From assembly GCA_031178065.1 (NCBI GenBank), contig JAPSJS010000002.1, positions 62,001 through 126,000 on the forward strand: a stretch of DNA of 64,000 bases, written 5' to 3'. This stretch comes from Altererythrobacter sp. Lineage in GTDB: Bacteria > Pseudomonadota > Alphaproteobacteria > Sphingomonadales > Sphingomonadaceae. Made by a program: the position numbers and the translations under genes. Under the pieces are notes generated by a model. The model saw only the letters and a list, made by a program, of their open reading frames with translations, was not told the origin of the DNA and searched no databases. Below are positions 33,780 through 42,563 of the stretch, one piece after another; within the stretch, counting starts at the first letter, position 1, and every line of letters begins with the position of its first letter.

Positions 33780-34696
33780 GCGAAACCGCGGAGGGAGCGA
33801 AGCCGCACGCGCTGCTGCGCCTGCGAATCGCGCTGCCCTTCGCCCTCGTCGCGCTGATCTGGGGATCGACCTGGTACGTCATCACCGGGCAGATTGATGC
33901 CGTGCCGGCGAGCTGGTCGGTCGCCTACCGCTTTGCGCTCGCGACGCCGGCGATGTTCGCGGTGGCGCTGCTGATGCGGCGGAGCCTACGCGTCGGGCGC
34001 GCGGGCCACGTGCTCGCGCTGCTGATCGGCCTGACGCAGTTCTGCGGCAACTTCAATTTCGTCTACCGGGCGGAGCTGCACCTGACCTCGGGCGTGGTCG
34101 CGGTGATGTTCGGCATGCTCATGGTGCCCAACGCTCTGCTCGGCCGCTGGCTGCTCGGGCAGCAGGTGACGGGGCGGTTCCTCCTCGGCAGCGCGGTCGC
34201 GATCGCGGGTATCGCGCTGCTCCTGCTGCACGAGGCGCGAATCTCGCCGCTCGGCGGGAACGTGATCCTCGGCGTGCTGCTGGCGGTGGGCGGCATCCTC
34301 TCGGCCTCGGTCGCCAATGTCATCCAGGGGAACGAGACCGGGCGCGCTGTGCCGATGGTCAGCCTGCTCGCCTGGTCGATGCTCTACGGCACCGCCTTCG
34401 ACGTGGCGATCGCTTGGGTCACCGCGGGACCGCCCGTCTTCCCCACCGCGCCCGCGTTCTGGGCCGGGACCGCCTGGCTCGCCTTTGCGGGATCGGTGGT
34501 GACGTTCCCGCTCTACTACACGATCGTGCGCCAGATCGGCGCAGGCCGCGCGGCTTACAACGGCGTGCTGGTGATCGTCATCGCCATGCTGATCTCGACC
34601 GTGGTGGAAGGCTACCAGTGGTCGCTGCTGGCCGCCGCCGGCGCGGTTCTGGGCACCGCGGGCATGATCCTGGCCCTGCGGGCGCGGCAGGTCTGA
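33776..34696 (+). CDS. DMT-superfamily (EamA) transporter
   Basis: 306 residues from a GTG that overlaps the threonine aldolase stop. An open frame continues upstream inside the aldolase gene and is an out-of-frame shadow. Ten hydrophobic segments in two EamA repeats are visible, starting with RIALPFALVALIWGSTWYVI, which is the classic first helix. Members export metabolites such as amino acids. Coupling to threonine aldolase suggests an amino-acid substrate (threonine, glycine or a related compound), but this is inference. It ends one base from the convergent epimerase-like gene. Confidence 0.9.
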   Translation: MSETAEGAKPHALLRLRIALPFALVALIWGSTWYVITGQIDAVPASWSVAYRFALATPAMFAVALLMRRSLRVGRAGHVLALLIGLTQFCGNFNFVYRAELHLTSGVVAVMFGMLMVPNALLGRWLLGQQVTGRFLLGSAVAIAGIALLLLHEARISPLGGNVILGVLLAVGGILSASVANVIQGNETGRAVPMVSLLAWSMLYGTAFDVAIAWVTAGPPVFPTAPAFWAGTAWLAFAGSVVTFPLYYTIVRQIGAGRAAYNGVLVIVIAMLISTVVEGYQWSLLAAAGAVLGTAGMILALRARQV

Positions 34697-34697
34697 T

Positions 34698-35480
34698 TCA
34701 GGCCAGGCTCGCAAGTCCTTCCCGGTAGGTCGGATAATGCGGCCGCCAGCCCAGCACGCGCCTGGCCTTGCCGTTCGCGACGCGGCGGCTCTCGCCATAG
34801 AAAGCGCGCGCCGCGGCCGACAGACCCGCCTCGTCGAGCGACTGCACCGGCGGCGGGTCCCGCCCGAGCAGGCGGCAGGCTTCCTCGATCACGGCGTTCT
34901 GACTCGCCGGCAGGTCGTCGGCGAGGTTGTAGGCGCCAGGCGGGGCCCCGTCGTCAGAAACCAGCGCGGCGAGCACGCCCGAGACGATGTCGTCGACATG
35001 GATGCGGCTGAACACCTGGCCCGGCACGTCGATCCGGTGCGCCTTGCCCTCGCGCACGCGGTCGAGCGCACTCCGCCCCGGGCCATAGATGCCGGGCAGG
35101 CGAAACACCCGCGCGCCGCGTGCCAGCCACGCCGCGTCGGCCTCTGCGCGCGCAGTGCGCCGGCCGGCACCGACAGGCGCGCTCTCGTCGACCCAGGCGC
35201 CCCTTGTGTGCCCGTAGACCCCCGTCGATGAGAGGTAGCCCGTCCATCGATCAACCAGCAAATCGCCGTAGCGGGCGAGCACCGGATCGGCCTCGTCCGC
35301 AGGCGGCACCGAGGAGAGCACATGCGTCGCGTCGCTCAGCGCGGCGCGGACGGTCGGCTCGTCATCGAAGGCGATCGCACCATGACGCCCAGTGCCGGTC
35401 ACGGCCCAACCCCGACCTTCCAGCGCGCGCGCGACACGGCTGGCGGTGTAGCCGATGCCGAAAATGAACATCCTATCCAT
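34698..35480 (-). CDS. NAD-dependent epimerase/dehydratase-like (SDR) protein
   Basis: 260 residues. A Rossmann dinucleotide motif opens the protein (FIFGIGYTASRVARAL; GxGxxxSxxA pattern). YLSSTGVYGHTRGAWVDES holds the SDR Ser/Tyr region. VFRLPGIYGPGRSALD and HVDDIV are typical of the extended SDR/YeeZ group. The Tyr-x-x-x-Lys pair is not obvious, since a Lys four residues after the Tyr is missing, so it may be an atypical or non-catalytic member. Substrate unknown. It is divergent from pepN with very little space between. Confidence 0.85.
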   Translation of the reverse strand: MDRMFIFGIGYTASRVARALEGRGWAVTGTGRHGAIAFDDEPTVRAALSDATHVLSSVPPADEADPVLARYGDLLVDRWTGYLSSTGVYGHTRGAWVDESAPVGAGRRTARAEADAAWLARGARVFRLPGIYGPGRSALDRVREGKAHRIDVPGQVFSRIHVDDIVSGVLAALVSDDGAPPGAYNLADDLPASQNAVIEEACRLLGRDPPPVQSLDEAGLSAAARAFYGESRRVANGKARRVLGWRPHYPTYREGLASLA

Positions 35481-35532
35481 ACTCAGGTTCTAGCCGATGA
35501 CGCCCGCAGCGAAACCGCCTACGAGGATCGCC

Positions 35533-38187
35533 ATGGACATCGCACGCACACCCTCCACGCCCGACGGAAATCCGCAGCTTGCCGACGCCGCGCCGGAGCC
35601 GAAGGAGCCGCCGCTGATCCGGCGCGAGGATTACCGGCCGTTTCCCTGGCTGGTGCCCGAAATCGCGCTCGACTTCGATCTCGGGCTGGAGGCGACGAAG
35701 GTGACCACCACGCTCATCGTCGCGCGCAATGCGCGGGCTGATGCCTCGCAGGTCATCCGTCTCAACGGCGATGGTCTGCAGCCCCTCTCGGTCACCGTCG
35801 ACGGCGAGCTCGTGAACGACTGGACCATGGACGGCGGCGATCTGATGCTCCCCCTGCCGGGCGAGGCGCATGAGATCGCGATTGTTACCGAGATCGATCC
35901 GTCCGCCAACTCGCAGCTCATGGGCCTCTACGCTTCGAACGGCATGCTCTGCACCCAGTGCGAGGCGGAGGGTTTCCGCCGCATCACGTTCTTTCCCGAC
36001 CGTCCCGACGTGCTCTCGATCTACCGCGTGCGGATGGAAGGGCCCAGGGCGCAGTTCCCGATCCTGCTGTCGAACGGCAACAAGGTCGCCGAAGGGAAAG
36101 GCGAGGGTGGCCGCCACTGGGCCGAGTGGCACGATCCCTGGCCCAAGCCGAGCTATCTCTTCGCTCTCGTGGCGGGCGATCTCGTCGCCCGTTCGGACAG
36201 CTTCACCACGATGGGCGGCCGCGAGGTTGCGCTCAACGTCTGGGTTCGCGCGGAGGACCTGCCGCGCACCGGCCACGCGATGGAATCGCTCAAGAAGTCG
36301 ATGAAATGGGACGAGGAGGTGTTCGGCCGCGAATACGACCTCGACCTGTTCAACATCGTCGCGGTCGGCGATTTCAACATGGGGGCGATGGAGAACAAGG
36401 GCCTCAACGTCTTCAACACGAAGTACGTGCTGGCCGATCCAGAAACCGCGACCGACGGCGATTTCGACGCGATCGAGGGGGTAATCGCGCACGAATACTT
36501 CCACAACTGGTCGGGCAACCGCGTGACCTGCCGCGACTGGTTCCAGCTCTCGCTCAAGGAGGGCTTCACGGTCCTGCGCGACCAGCTTTTCAGCCAGGAC
36601 ATGCAGGGTGAGGCGGTCAAGCGGATCGAGGACGTGCGCGTGCTCCGCTCGATCCAGTTCCCCGAGGATTCGGGGCCGCTCGCGCATCCGATCCGGCCCG
36701 ACAGCTTCCGCGAGATCTCCAACTTCTACACCGCGACGATCTACAACAAGGGCGCCGAAGTGATCCGCATGATGCGGACCATGGCCGGGCCTCAGGCGTT
36801 CCGGCAGGGCACCGATCTCTACTTCGACCGCCACGACGGCGAGGCGGCGACCTGCGAGGATTTCGTCAGGGCGATGGAAGACGGCGCGGGGCTCGACCTC
36901 ACCAAGTTCCGCCTGTGGTATTCGCAGGCGGGCACGCCCAAGGTGAGCGCCGACCTGTCGCATGAAGGCGATGTCGCGACGCTCACGCTGCGCCAGCAAG
37001 TGCCGCCGACGCCCGGCCAGCCGGCCAAGCACCCGATGCCGATCCCGCTCAAGCTCGCGCTGTTCGACCGCGAGACCGGCACGCACGGGGGCGAGCAGCT
37101 CGTCATGCTCGAAGGGGCCGAGAAGACCATCGCGTTCGAGGGCTTCGCGCAGCCGCCGGTGCTGTCGATCAACCGCAGCTTCTCCGCCCCGGTGTCGATC
37201 GAGCGGCACGTTCCGCGGGAGGATCTCGTGTTCCTCGCAGCGCGCGACGACGACGCTTTCGCGCGGTCGGAGGCGATGCAGGAGCTGGTCGTCGGCCATC
37301 TCGTGGCGGCTGCCGGCGAGGGGCTCGACGACGGCGAGCGGTGCGAGGGCCGCGCGGCGATCCGTGAAGCGCTGGCCGCGATCCTCGCTGATCCCGCGCT
37401 CGACGATCTCATGCGCGGCGAGCTGATGGTGCTGCCGGGCGAGACCTACCTCGCCGAGCAAATGCTGGTTGCCGATCCCGGCCGCATCCATGCCGAGCGC
37501 GAGAGCCTCAAGGCATGGCTGGCAGGCGAGCTGGGGGGCCAATTGCTGGGCATGCATGCGCGCGCCAGTGCCATGCCTTACAGCCTGGACAGGGCTGCAC
37601 GCGGCGCGCGCAAGGTGAAGACCCTCGTGCTCTCGCTCCTTGCCGCTGGCGATCCGGAGCGGACCGCGGCTCTCGCGGCGGACCAGTACGACGCGTCCGA
37701 CAACATGACGGATCGGCAGGGGGCGCTCATGGTCCTCGCCGGCCTCCCCAGCGCCGCGCGGACCGACCGGTTGATCGACTTCTACCGCCGTTACCACGAC
37801 AATCCGCTGGTGATCGACAAGTGGTTCAGCCTTCAGGCCATGTCGCTCCACCCGCACGCGATCGAGCACGTCAAGGCGCTACGGGGGCACGAGGACTTCA
37901 CCTTGCGCAATCCGAACCGCGTGCGCGCGCTCTACATGGCCTTCGCCGGCAATCCGCACGCGTTCCATGCGGCGAGCGGCGAGGGCTACCGCATGATCGC
38001 GGACCTGATCCTCGAACTCGATCCGATCAACGCGCAGACGGCCGCGCGCTTCGTGCCCCCGCTCGGTCGCTGGCGGCGCATGGAGCCGGCGCGCGCGGCC
38101 CTGATGCGCACCGAGCTCGAGCGAATCGCGGCCGCCCCGCGGCTTTCGCGCGACACCCGCGAGCAGGTGACCCGGTCGCTTGGCTGA
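35533..38187 (+). CDS. pepN: Aminopeptidase N (M1 family)
   Basis: 884 residues from the ATG at 35533, which is preceded by GAGG at good distance; an ATG at 35497 would add 12 residues. Cytosolic zinc aminopeptidase that trims N-terminal residues from peptides. GAMENKGLNVFN is the substrate-binding motif, and HEYFHNW with a downstream glutamate in LKEGFTVLRDQ is the HExxH-x18-E zinc site. The long helical C-terminal domain of the E. coli-type enzyme follows. Its stop overlaps the TTG start of pgeF. Confidence 0.97.
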   Translation: MDIARTPSTPDGNPQLADAAPEPKEPPLIRREDYRPFPWLVPEIALDFDLGLEATKVTTTLIVARNARADASQVIRLNGDGLQPLSVTVDGELVNDWTMDGGDLMLPLPGEAHEIAIVTEIDPSANSQLMGLYASNGMLCTQCEAEGFRRITFFPDRPDVLSIYRVRMEGPRAQFPILLSNGNKVAEGKGEGGRHWAEWHDPWPKPSYLFALVAGDLVARSDSFTTMGGREVALNVWVRAEDLPRTGHAMESLKKSMKWDEEVFGREYDLDLFNIVAVGDFNMGAMENKGLNVFNTKYVLADPETATDGDFDAIEGVIAHEYFHNWSGNRVTCRDWFQLSLKEGFTVLRDQLFSQDMQGEAVKRIEDVRVLRSIQFPEDSGPLAHPIRPDSFREISNFYTATIYNKGAEVIRMMRTMAGPQAFRQGTDLYFDRHDGEAATCEDFVRAMEDGAGLDLTKFRLWYSQAGTPKVSADLSHEGDVATLTLRQQVPPTPGQPAKHPMPIPLKLALFDRETGTHGGEQLVMLEGAEKTIAFEGFAQPPVLSINRSFSAPVSIERHVPREDLVFLAARDDDAFARSEAMQELVVGHLVAAAGEGLDDGERCEGRAAIREALAAILADPALDDLMRGELMVLPGETYLAEQMLVADPGRIHAERESLKAWLAGELGGQLLGMHARASAMPYSLDRAARGARKVKTLVLSLLAAGDPERTAALAADQYDASDNMTDRQGALMVLAGLPSAARTDRLIDFYRRYHDNPLVIDKWFSLQAMSLHPHAIEHVKALRGHEDFTLRNPNRVRALYMAFAGNPHAFHAASGEGYRMIADLILELDPINAQTAARFVPPLGRWRRMEPARAALMRTELERIAAAPRLSRDTREQVTRSLG

Positions 38188-38932
38188 GGCGCTGCGATCG
38201 GAGCTGCTCGGCGGCGTGCCGCACGGGTTCATGACCCGCAGCGGCGGCGTCTCGACGGGGCCCGCCGCGGGGCTGCAATGCGGCTACGGCGCGGATGACG
38301 ATCCGCAATCGGTGCGCGAGAACCGCCGGCTGGCGGCCGAGGCGGTCCTGCCCGGCGCCGAGCTCGTCAGCGTCCACCAGATCCATTCGCCCGATGTCGC
38401 GGTGGTCGAGGAACCTTGGGGCGACGACCGGCGCCCCCGCGCAGATGCGCTCGTCACGCGGCGGCCGGGAACCCTGCTCGGGGTCGTTACCGCGGATTGC
38501 GCGCCGGTCCTGCTGGCGGATCGCGCCGCGGGCGTGGTCGGTGCGGCGCATGCCGGCTGGCGCGGAGCCCATGGCGGCGTGATCGAGAACACGGTCGAGG
38601 CCATGGTGGCCCTCGGCGCCGAACGCGCGCGGATCGCGGCGGCGGTCGGCCCGTGCATCGCGCAGCCGAGCTACGAGGTCGACGAGAGTTTCCGCGCGCA
38701 ATTCGGTGACGAGCATGCCTGCTTCTTCGCTCCCGGCAAGGCCGGCCGCTGGCAGTTCGACCTGCCCGGCTACGTCGTCATGCGGCTGCAATCGGCAGGC
38801 GTCGGACCGGCCCATGCGCTCGGCCTCGACACTTATGCCGATCCCGCGCGCTTCTACTCCTATCGCCGCGCAACGCATCGGGGAGAGGCGACTTACGGCC
38901 GGCTGATCTCGCTCGTGGGGATGGCGCGCTGA
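38180..38932 (+). CDS. pgeF: Purine nucleoside phosphorylase/peptidoglycan editing factor (YfiH/PgeF family)
   Basis: 250 residues. Laccase-domain fold with a metal-binding active site: SVHQIHSPDVAVV (His), VTADCAPVLLAD (Cys) and AAHAGWRGAHGGVIENTV (His), all conserved. Members are described both as multi-substrate nucleoside phosphorylases/adenosine deaminases and as editors of muropeptide tripeptides. The start is a TTG at 38180, 8 bases before the end of pepN. No in-frame ATG precedes the conserved GVPHGFMTRSGGVS block, so a rare start codon is required. Confidence 0.9.
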   Translation: MAEALRSELLGGVPHGFMTRSGGVSTGPAAGLQCGYGADDDPQSVRENRRLAAEAVLPGAELVSVHQIHSPDVAVVEEPWGDDRRPRADALVTRRPGTLLGVVTADCAPVLLADRAAGVVGAAHAGWRGAHGGVIENTVEAMVALGAERARIAAAVGPCIAQPSYEVDESFRAQFGDEHACFFAPGKAGRWQFDLPGYVVMRLQSAGVGPAHALGLDTYADPARFYSYRRATHRGEATYGRLISLVGMAR

Positions 38933-38960
38933 GGGCATTCCCGCATTTCCAAAAAGGCGG

Positions 38961-38989
38961 TTGGCAGCGCTGGCTTTCGAGTCTACAGG
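38961..38989 (+). promoter_or_regulatory. Candidate promoter for petABC
   Basis: TTGGCA (38961-38966) followed after 17 bases by TACAGG (38984-38989), about 125 bases before petA in a 181-base intergenic region. The -35 matches 5 of 6 consensus positions; the -10 is weak. Nothing better is visible upstream of the bc1 operon. Confidence 0.35.
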
Positions 38990-39113
38990 CCGCGCAAACC
39001 GGCACCGCAGGGGGCCTCGCCTGCTCTTGCGCAGGTTGCGGCTGTGTGGGGATTCTCTCCATCGGCAGCGGGGTCGGATCCGGGCAAGACACGTCTGAAT
39101 CAAGGCAGGGCTA

Positions 39114-39689
39114 ATGGCTGATACGACTGGCGCCGCGACACCCGATACAGTCGCCGTACACGGCGATGACGGGGTCCGCCGGCGCGACTTCATCAACATC
39201 GCGGCGGTCAGCGCCGCGGGTTTCGGCGGGGTGGCGGTGCTCTATCCGCTGATCAGCCAGATGGCGCCTTCGGCCGACGTCCTCGCCGAAAGCAGCACCG
39301 AAGTCGACGTATCGGCGATCGAGCCGGGCCAGGCGATCAAGGCTGTCTTCCGCAAGCAGCCGCTGTTCGTGCGCCGCCTGACGGACAAGGAAATCGCGGA
39401 GGCGAACGCGGTCAACGTCTCGTCGCTGCGCGATCCGCAGACCCTCGCCGAGCGGACCAAGGAAGGGCACCAGGACCTGCTGGTCACGATGGGCGTCTGC
39501 ACCCACCTCGGCTGCGTGCCGCTGGGTGCCGCCGAAGGTGAGAACAAGGGCGAATTCGGCGGCTACTTCTGCCCCTGCCACGGTTCGCACTACGACACGG
39601 CTGCGCGCATCCGCAAAGGCCCGGCGCCGACGAACCTCGAAGTGCCGGAATACGAATTCACTTCCGACACCGTCATCCAAGTCGGCTGA
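39114..39689 (+). CDS. petA: Ubiquinol--cytochrome c reductase iron-sulfur (Rieske) subunit
   Basis: 191 residues. The N-terminus has a twin-arginine-like RRRDFINIA followed by one membrane helix (about 28-48), the usual Tat-inserted anchor of Rieske proteins. The 2Fe-2S cluster ligands are in CTHLGC (129-134) and CPCHGSH (153-159). It accepts an electron from ubiquinol and passes it to cytochrome c1. It is the first gene of petABC, with 17 bases to petB. Confidence 0.98.
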   Translation: MADTTGAATPDTVAVHGDDGVRRRDFINIAAVSAAGFGGVAVLYPLISQMAPSADVLAESSTEVDVSAIEPGQAIKAVFRKQPLFVRRLTDKEIAEANAVNVSSLRDPQTLAERTKEGHQDLLVTMGVCTHLGCVPLGAAEGENKGEFGGYFCPCHGSHYDTAARIRKGPAPTNLEVPEYEFTSDTVIQVG

Positions 39690-39706
39690 GGAGCGAGAGA
39701 CAGAAC

Positions 39707-40999
39707 ATGAGCTTCCCCTGGGCCAAGGAATACACTCCGGCCAATCCGGTCATGAAATTCCTCGACGAGAAGCTGCCTCTGCCGCGGCTCGTCTACAACG
39801 CGGTGGGCGCCGGCTATCCGGTGCCGCGCAATCTCAACTACATGTGGAATTTCGGCGTTCTCGCCGGGTTCTTCCTCGTGCTGCAGATCGTCACCGGCGT
39901 GGTGCTGGCGATGCATTATGCGGCCGATGCGACCGTCGCCTTCGCCAAGGTCGAGCACATCATGCGCGACGTGAACTGGGGGTGGCTGATGCGCTACTCC
40001 CACGCCAACGGCGCGAGCTTCTTCTTCGTTGTCATCTATCTGCACATCTTCCGCGGGTTCTACTACTCCTCCTACAAGGCGCCGCGCGAGATGGTGTGGC
40101 TGCTGGGCGTGGTGATCTTCCTGCTGATGATGGCGACCGCGTTCATGGGCTACGTCCTGCCGTGGGGCCAGATGAGCTTCTGGGGCGCCAAGGTCATCAC
40201 CGGCCTGTTCGGTGCGATCCCCGTGGTCGGCGAACCGCTGCAGGTCTGGCTGCTGGGCGGCTTTGCGCCGGATGACGCGGCGCTCAACCGCTTCTTCTCG
40301 CTGCACTTCCTGCTGCCGTTCGTGATCGCCGGCGTGGTGATCCTGCACATCTGGGCGCTGCACATCCCGGGCTCGTCGAACCCGACCGGCGTCGAGGTGA
40401 AGAGCGAGAGCGACACCGTGCCGTTCCACCCGTACTACACGGCGAAGGACGGCTTCGGGCTGGGCGTGGTCCTGGTCCTGTTCGCGGTGATGCTGTTCTT
40501 CCTGCCGAACTACCTCGGCCATCCGGACAACTACATCGAGGCGAACCCGCTCTCGACCCCCGCGCACATCGTGCCCGAATGGTATTTCTGGCCGTTCTAC
40601 GCGATCCTGCGCGCCTTCACGATGGACTTCATCCTGCCGGCCAAGCTGTGGGGCGTGCTGGCGATGTTCGCGGCGATCCTGATCTGGTTCTTCTTGCCCT
40701 GGCTCGACCGTTCGCCGGTGCGGAGCGGCCACTATCGCCCGTTGTTCCGCAAGTTCTTCTGGTTCGGTCTGATCCCGGTGATGGCGGTGCTGTTCTATTG
40801 CGGCGGCGCCCCGGCGGAAGAGCCCTACGTGATGCTCAGCCAGCTCGCGACGGCTTACTACTTCCTCCACTTCCTGGTGATCCTGCCGCTGGTCTCCTCG
40901 TTCGAGAAGCCCGAGCCGCTGCCCTATTCGATCACCGAAGCGGTGCTGGGGTCCGACAAGAAGGCCGTGCTCGGCGAAAACACGACGCCCGCGACCTGA
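39707..40999 (+). CDS. petB: Cytochrome b of the bc1 complex
   Basis: 430 residues with eight membrane helices. Diheme core subunit with the Qo and Qi quinone sites. Visible landmarks are [16 protein letters not shown], the histidine-bearing helices II and IV (including [21 protein letters not shown]), [18 protein letters not shown], and [15 protein letters not shown], the PEWY loop of the Qo site. It is flanked by petA and petC with short gaps and good ribosome sites. Confidence 0.98.
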   Translation: MSFPWAKEYTPANPVMKFLDEKLPLPRLVYNAVGAGYPVPRNLNYMWNFGVLAGFFLVLQIVTGVVLAMHYAADATVAFAKVEHIMRDVNWGWLMRYSHANGASFFFVVIYLHIFRGFYYSSYKAPREMVWLLGVVIFLLMMATAFMGYVLPWGQMSFWGAKVITGLFGAIPVVGEPLQVWLLGGFAPDDAALNRFFSLHFLLPFVIAGVVILHIWALHIPGSSNPTGVEVKSESDTVPFHPYYTAKDGFGLGVVLVLFAVMLFFLPNYLGHPDNYIEANPLSTPAHIVPEWYFWPFYAILRAFTMDFILPAKLWGVLAMFAAILIWFFLPWLDRSPVRSGHYRPLFRKFFWFGLIPVMAVLFYCGGAPAEEPYVMLSQLATAYYFLHFLVILPLVSSFEKPEPLPYSITEAVLGSDKKAVLGENTTPAT

Positions 41000-41021
41000 G
41001 GACGAGAGAAAGAGACGCATA

Positions 41022-41882
41022 ATGATCCGGCCTATCGCAATCCTCGTCGGTCTCGGCTTCAGCATCGTCGTGCTGCTGGCCTTCGTGACTGGCGCCTACA
41101 CCTGGGCGACCGAAGAGACGCAGCCCACTGCGGAGCACGAGTTCCACATCGCACCGCACGCCCCCGAAGGCGGCTTCGCGCATGACGGTCCGCTCGGCAC
41201 CTGGGACGTGGCGCAGCTTCAGCGCGGCTACCAGGTCTACAAGGAAGTCTGCGCGGCCTGCCACAGCCTCAAGTACGTCGCCTTCCGCGATCTCGCGGGG
41301 CTCGGCTACGACGAAGGGCAGATCAAGGCGGAAGCGGCGAGCTATCAGGTGCCGGGCATCGATCCGAACACCGGCGAGGCGACGTTCCGCCCGGGCCTGC
41401 CGACCGACTATTTCCCCTCGCCCTATCCGAACGCGGTCGCGGCCGCTGCGGCGAACAACAACGCGATTCCGCCCGATCTCTCGCTGATGACCAAGGCGCG
41501 TCATCATGGGCCGGAGTACGTCTACTCGCTGCTGACGGGATACGACGCGATCCCGGCCGAGCTGACGCAGGAGTTCCCGGACTTCGAGACGCCGACGGGC
41601 CTCTACTTCAACCAGTACTTCCCGAACCTCAACCTGGCGATGGCGCCGCCGCTGACCACCGACGGTCAGGTGACTTACGCTGAAGGCAACCCGCAGCCGA
41701 CCATCCGTCAGATGTCCGCCGACGTGGCCGCCTTCCTCACCTGGACCGCCGAACCCAAGATGGTCGAGCGGCGCCAGACCGGCTGGCCGGTGCTCGGCTT
41801 CCTGATCTTCGCGACGATCCTCGCGTTCTTCGCCAAGAAGCAGGTCTGGTCGAGCGCGACGCCCGGGCGCAAGGACGACTGA
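41022..41882 (+). CDS. petC: Cytochrome c1
   Basis: 286 residues. An N-terminal signal/hydrophobic segment is followed by a heme c-binding CAACH at 77-81, NLNLAMAPPL with the probable axial methionine, and a C-terminal membrane anchor (GWPVLGFLIFATILAFFAKK). It passes electrons from the Rieske protein to soluble or membrane cytochrome c. Last gene of petABC; a terminator follows at 41907. Confidence 0.98.
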   Translation: MIRPIAILVGLGFSIVVLLAFVTGAYTWATEETQPTAEHEFHIAPHAPEGGFAHDGPLGTWDVAQLQRGYQVYKEVCAACHSLKYVAFRDLAGLGYDEGQIKAEAASYQVPGIDPNTGEATFRPGLPTDYFPSPYPNAVAAAAANNNAIPPDLSLMTKARHHGPEYVYSLLTGYDAIPAELTQEFPDFETPTGLYFNQYFPNLNLAMAPPLTTDGQVTYAEGNPQPTIRQMSADVAAFLTWTAEPKMVERRQTGWPVLGFLIFATILAFFAKKQVWSSATPGRKDD

Positions 41883-41906
41883 TCTCCTCGCCCGCCAAAC
41901 GCGATT

Positions 41907-41943
41907 GCGCCCCTCCACCCCGGCGATGCGAGGGGCGCTTTCA
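41907..41943 (+). terminator. Intrinsic terminator after petC
   Basis: Nine-base stem GCGCCCCTC (41907-41915) with GAGGGGCGC (41930-41938), 14-base loop, followed by TTTCATTT. It lies between petC and the apt ribosome site (GGGAGGA), separating the two transcription units. Confidence 0.8.
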
Positions 41944-41958
41944 TTTCGGGAGGACCGG

Positions 41959-42495
41959 ATGAGCCCCGAAGACCTCAAGGCCCTGGTCCGCACGGTGCCG
42001 GATTTTCCCGCGCGCGGCGTCCAGTTCCGCGACGTGACCACGCTGATCGCGCACGGCGAAGGCTTCGCCGCGGCGGTCGGGCACCTGGCGGAGCGCGCAC
42101 GCGCCGCCGGGGCGGAGGCGATCGCGGGCATGGAAGCGCGTGGCTTCATCTTCGGGGCCGCCGTCGCCGTCCGGCTCGGGATCGGCTTCGTGCCGGTGCG
42201 GAAGCCGGGCAAGCTGCCCGTCGCGACGATCGGCATCGACTACGCGCTCGAATACGGCAGCGACCGGCTGGAGATCGATCCCGGCGCGATCATGCCGGGC
42301 CAGAACGTGGTGATCGTGGACGATCTCATCGCCACCGGCGGCACTGCGCTCGCGGCCGCGGAGCTGCTGCGCAAGGCCGGCGCGCGCGTCGAACACGCGC
42401 TGTTCGCGATCGATCTTCGCGAGTTGGGCGGGGCCGAGAAGCTGCGCGCGGCGGGCGTCGCAGTCGAAGCGCTGATGGACTTCGAGGGCGAATAG
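41959..42495 (+). CDS. apt: Adenine phosphoribosyltransferase
   Basis: 178 residues from the ATG at 41959, which has GGGAGGA 5 bases upstream; an earlier in-frame ATG lies before the terminator. Purine-salvage enzyme making AMP from adenine and PRPP. VRTVPDFPARGVQFRDVTTL is the N-terminal signature, IAGMEARGFIFGAAVA follows, and VVIVDDLIATGGTALAA is the PRPP-binding loop. Confidence 0.97.
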   Translation: MSPEDLKALVRTVPDFPARGVQFRDVTTLIAHGEGFAAAVGHLAERARAAGAEAIAGMEARGFIFGAAVAVRLGIGFVPVRKPGKLPVATIGIDYALEYGSDRLEIDPGAIMPGQNVVIVDDLIATGGTALAAAELLRKAGARVEHALFAIDLRELGGAEKLRAAGVAVEALMDFEGE

Positions 42496-42563
42496 CGGGA
42501 TAGAACCGCGACGCTGGTCATTGTTAAGGCGAGGACCGCTCACACACGATCGCTCCGGGGGGT

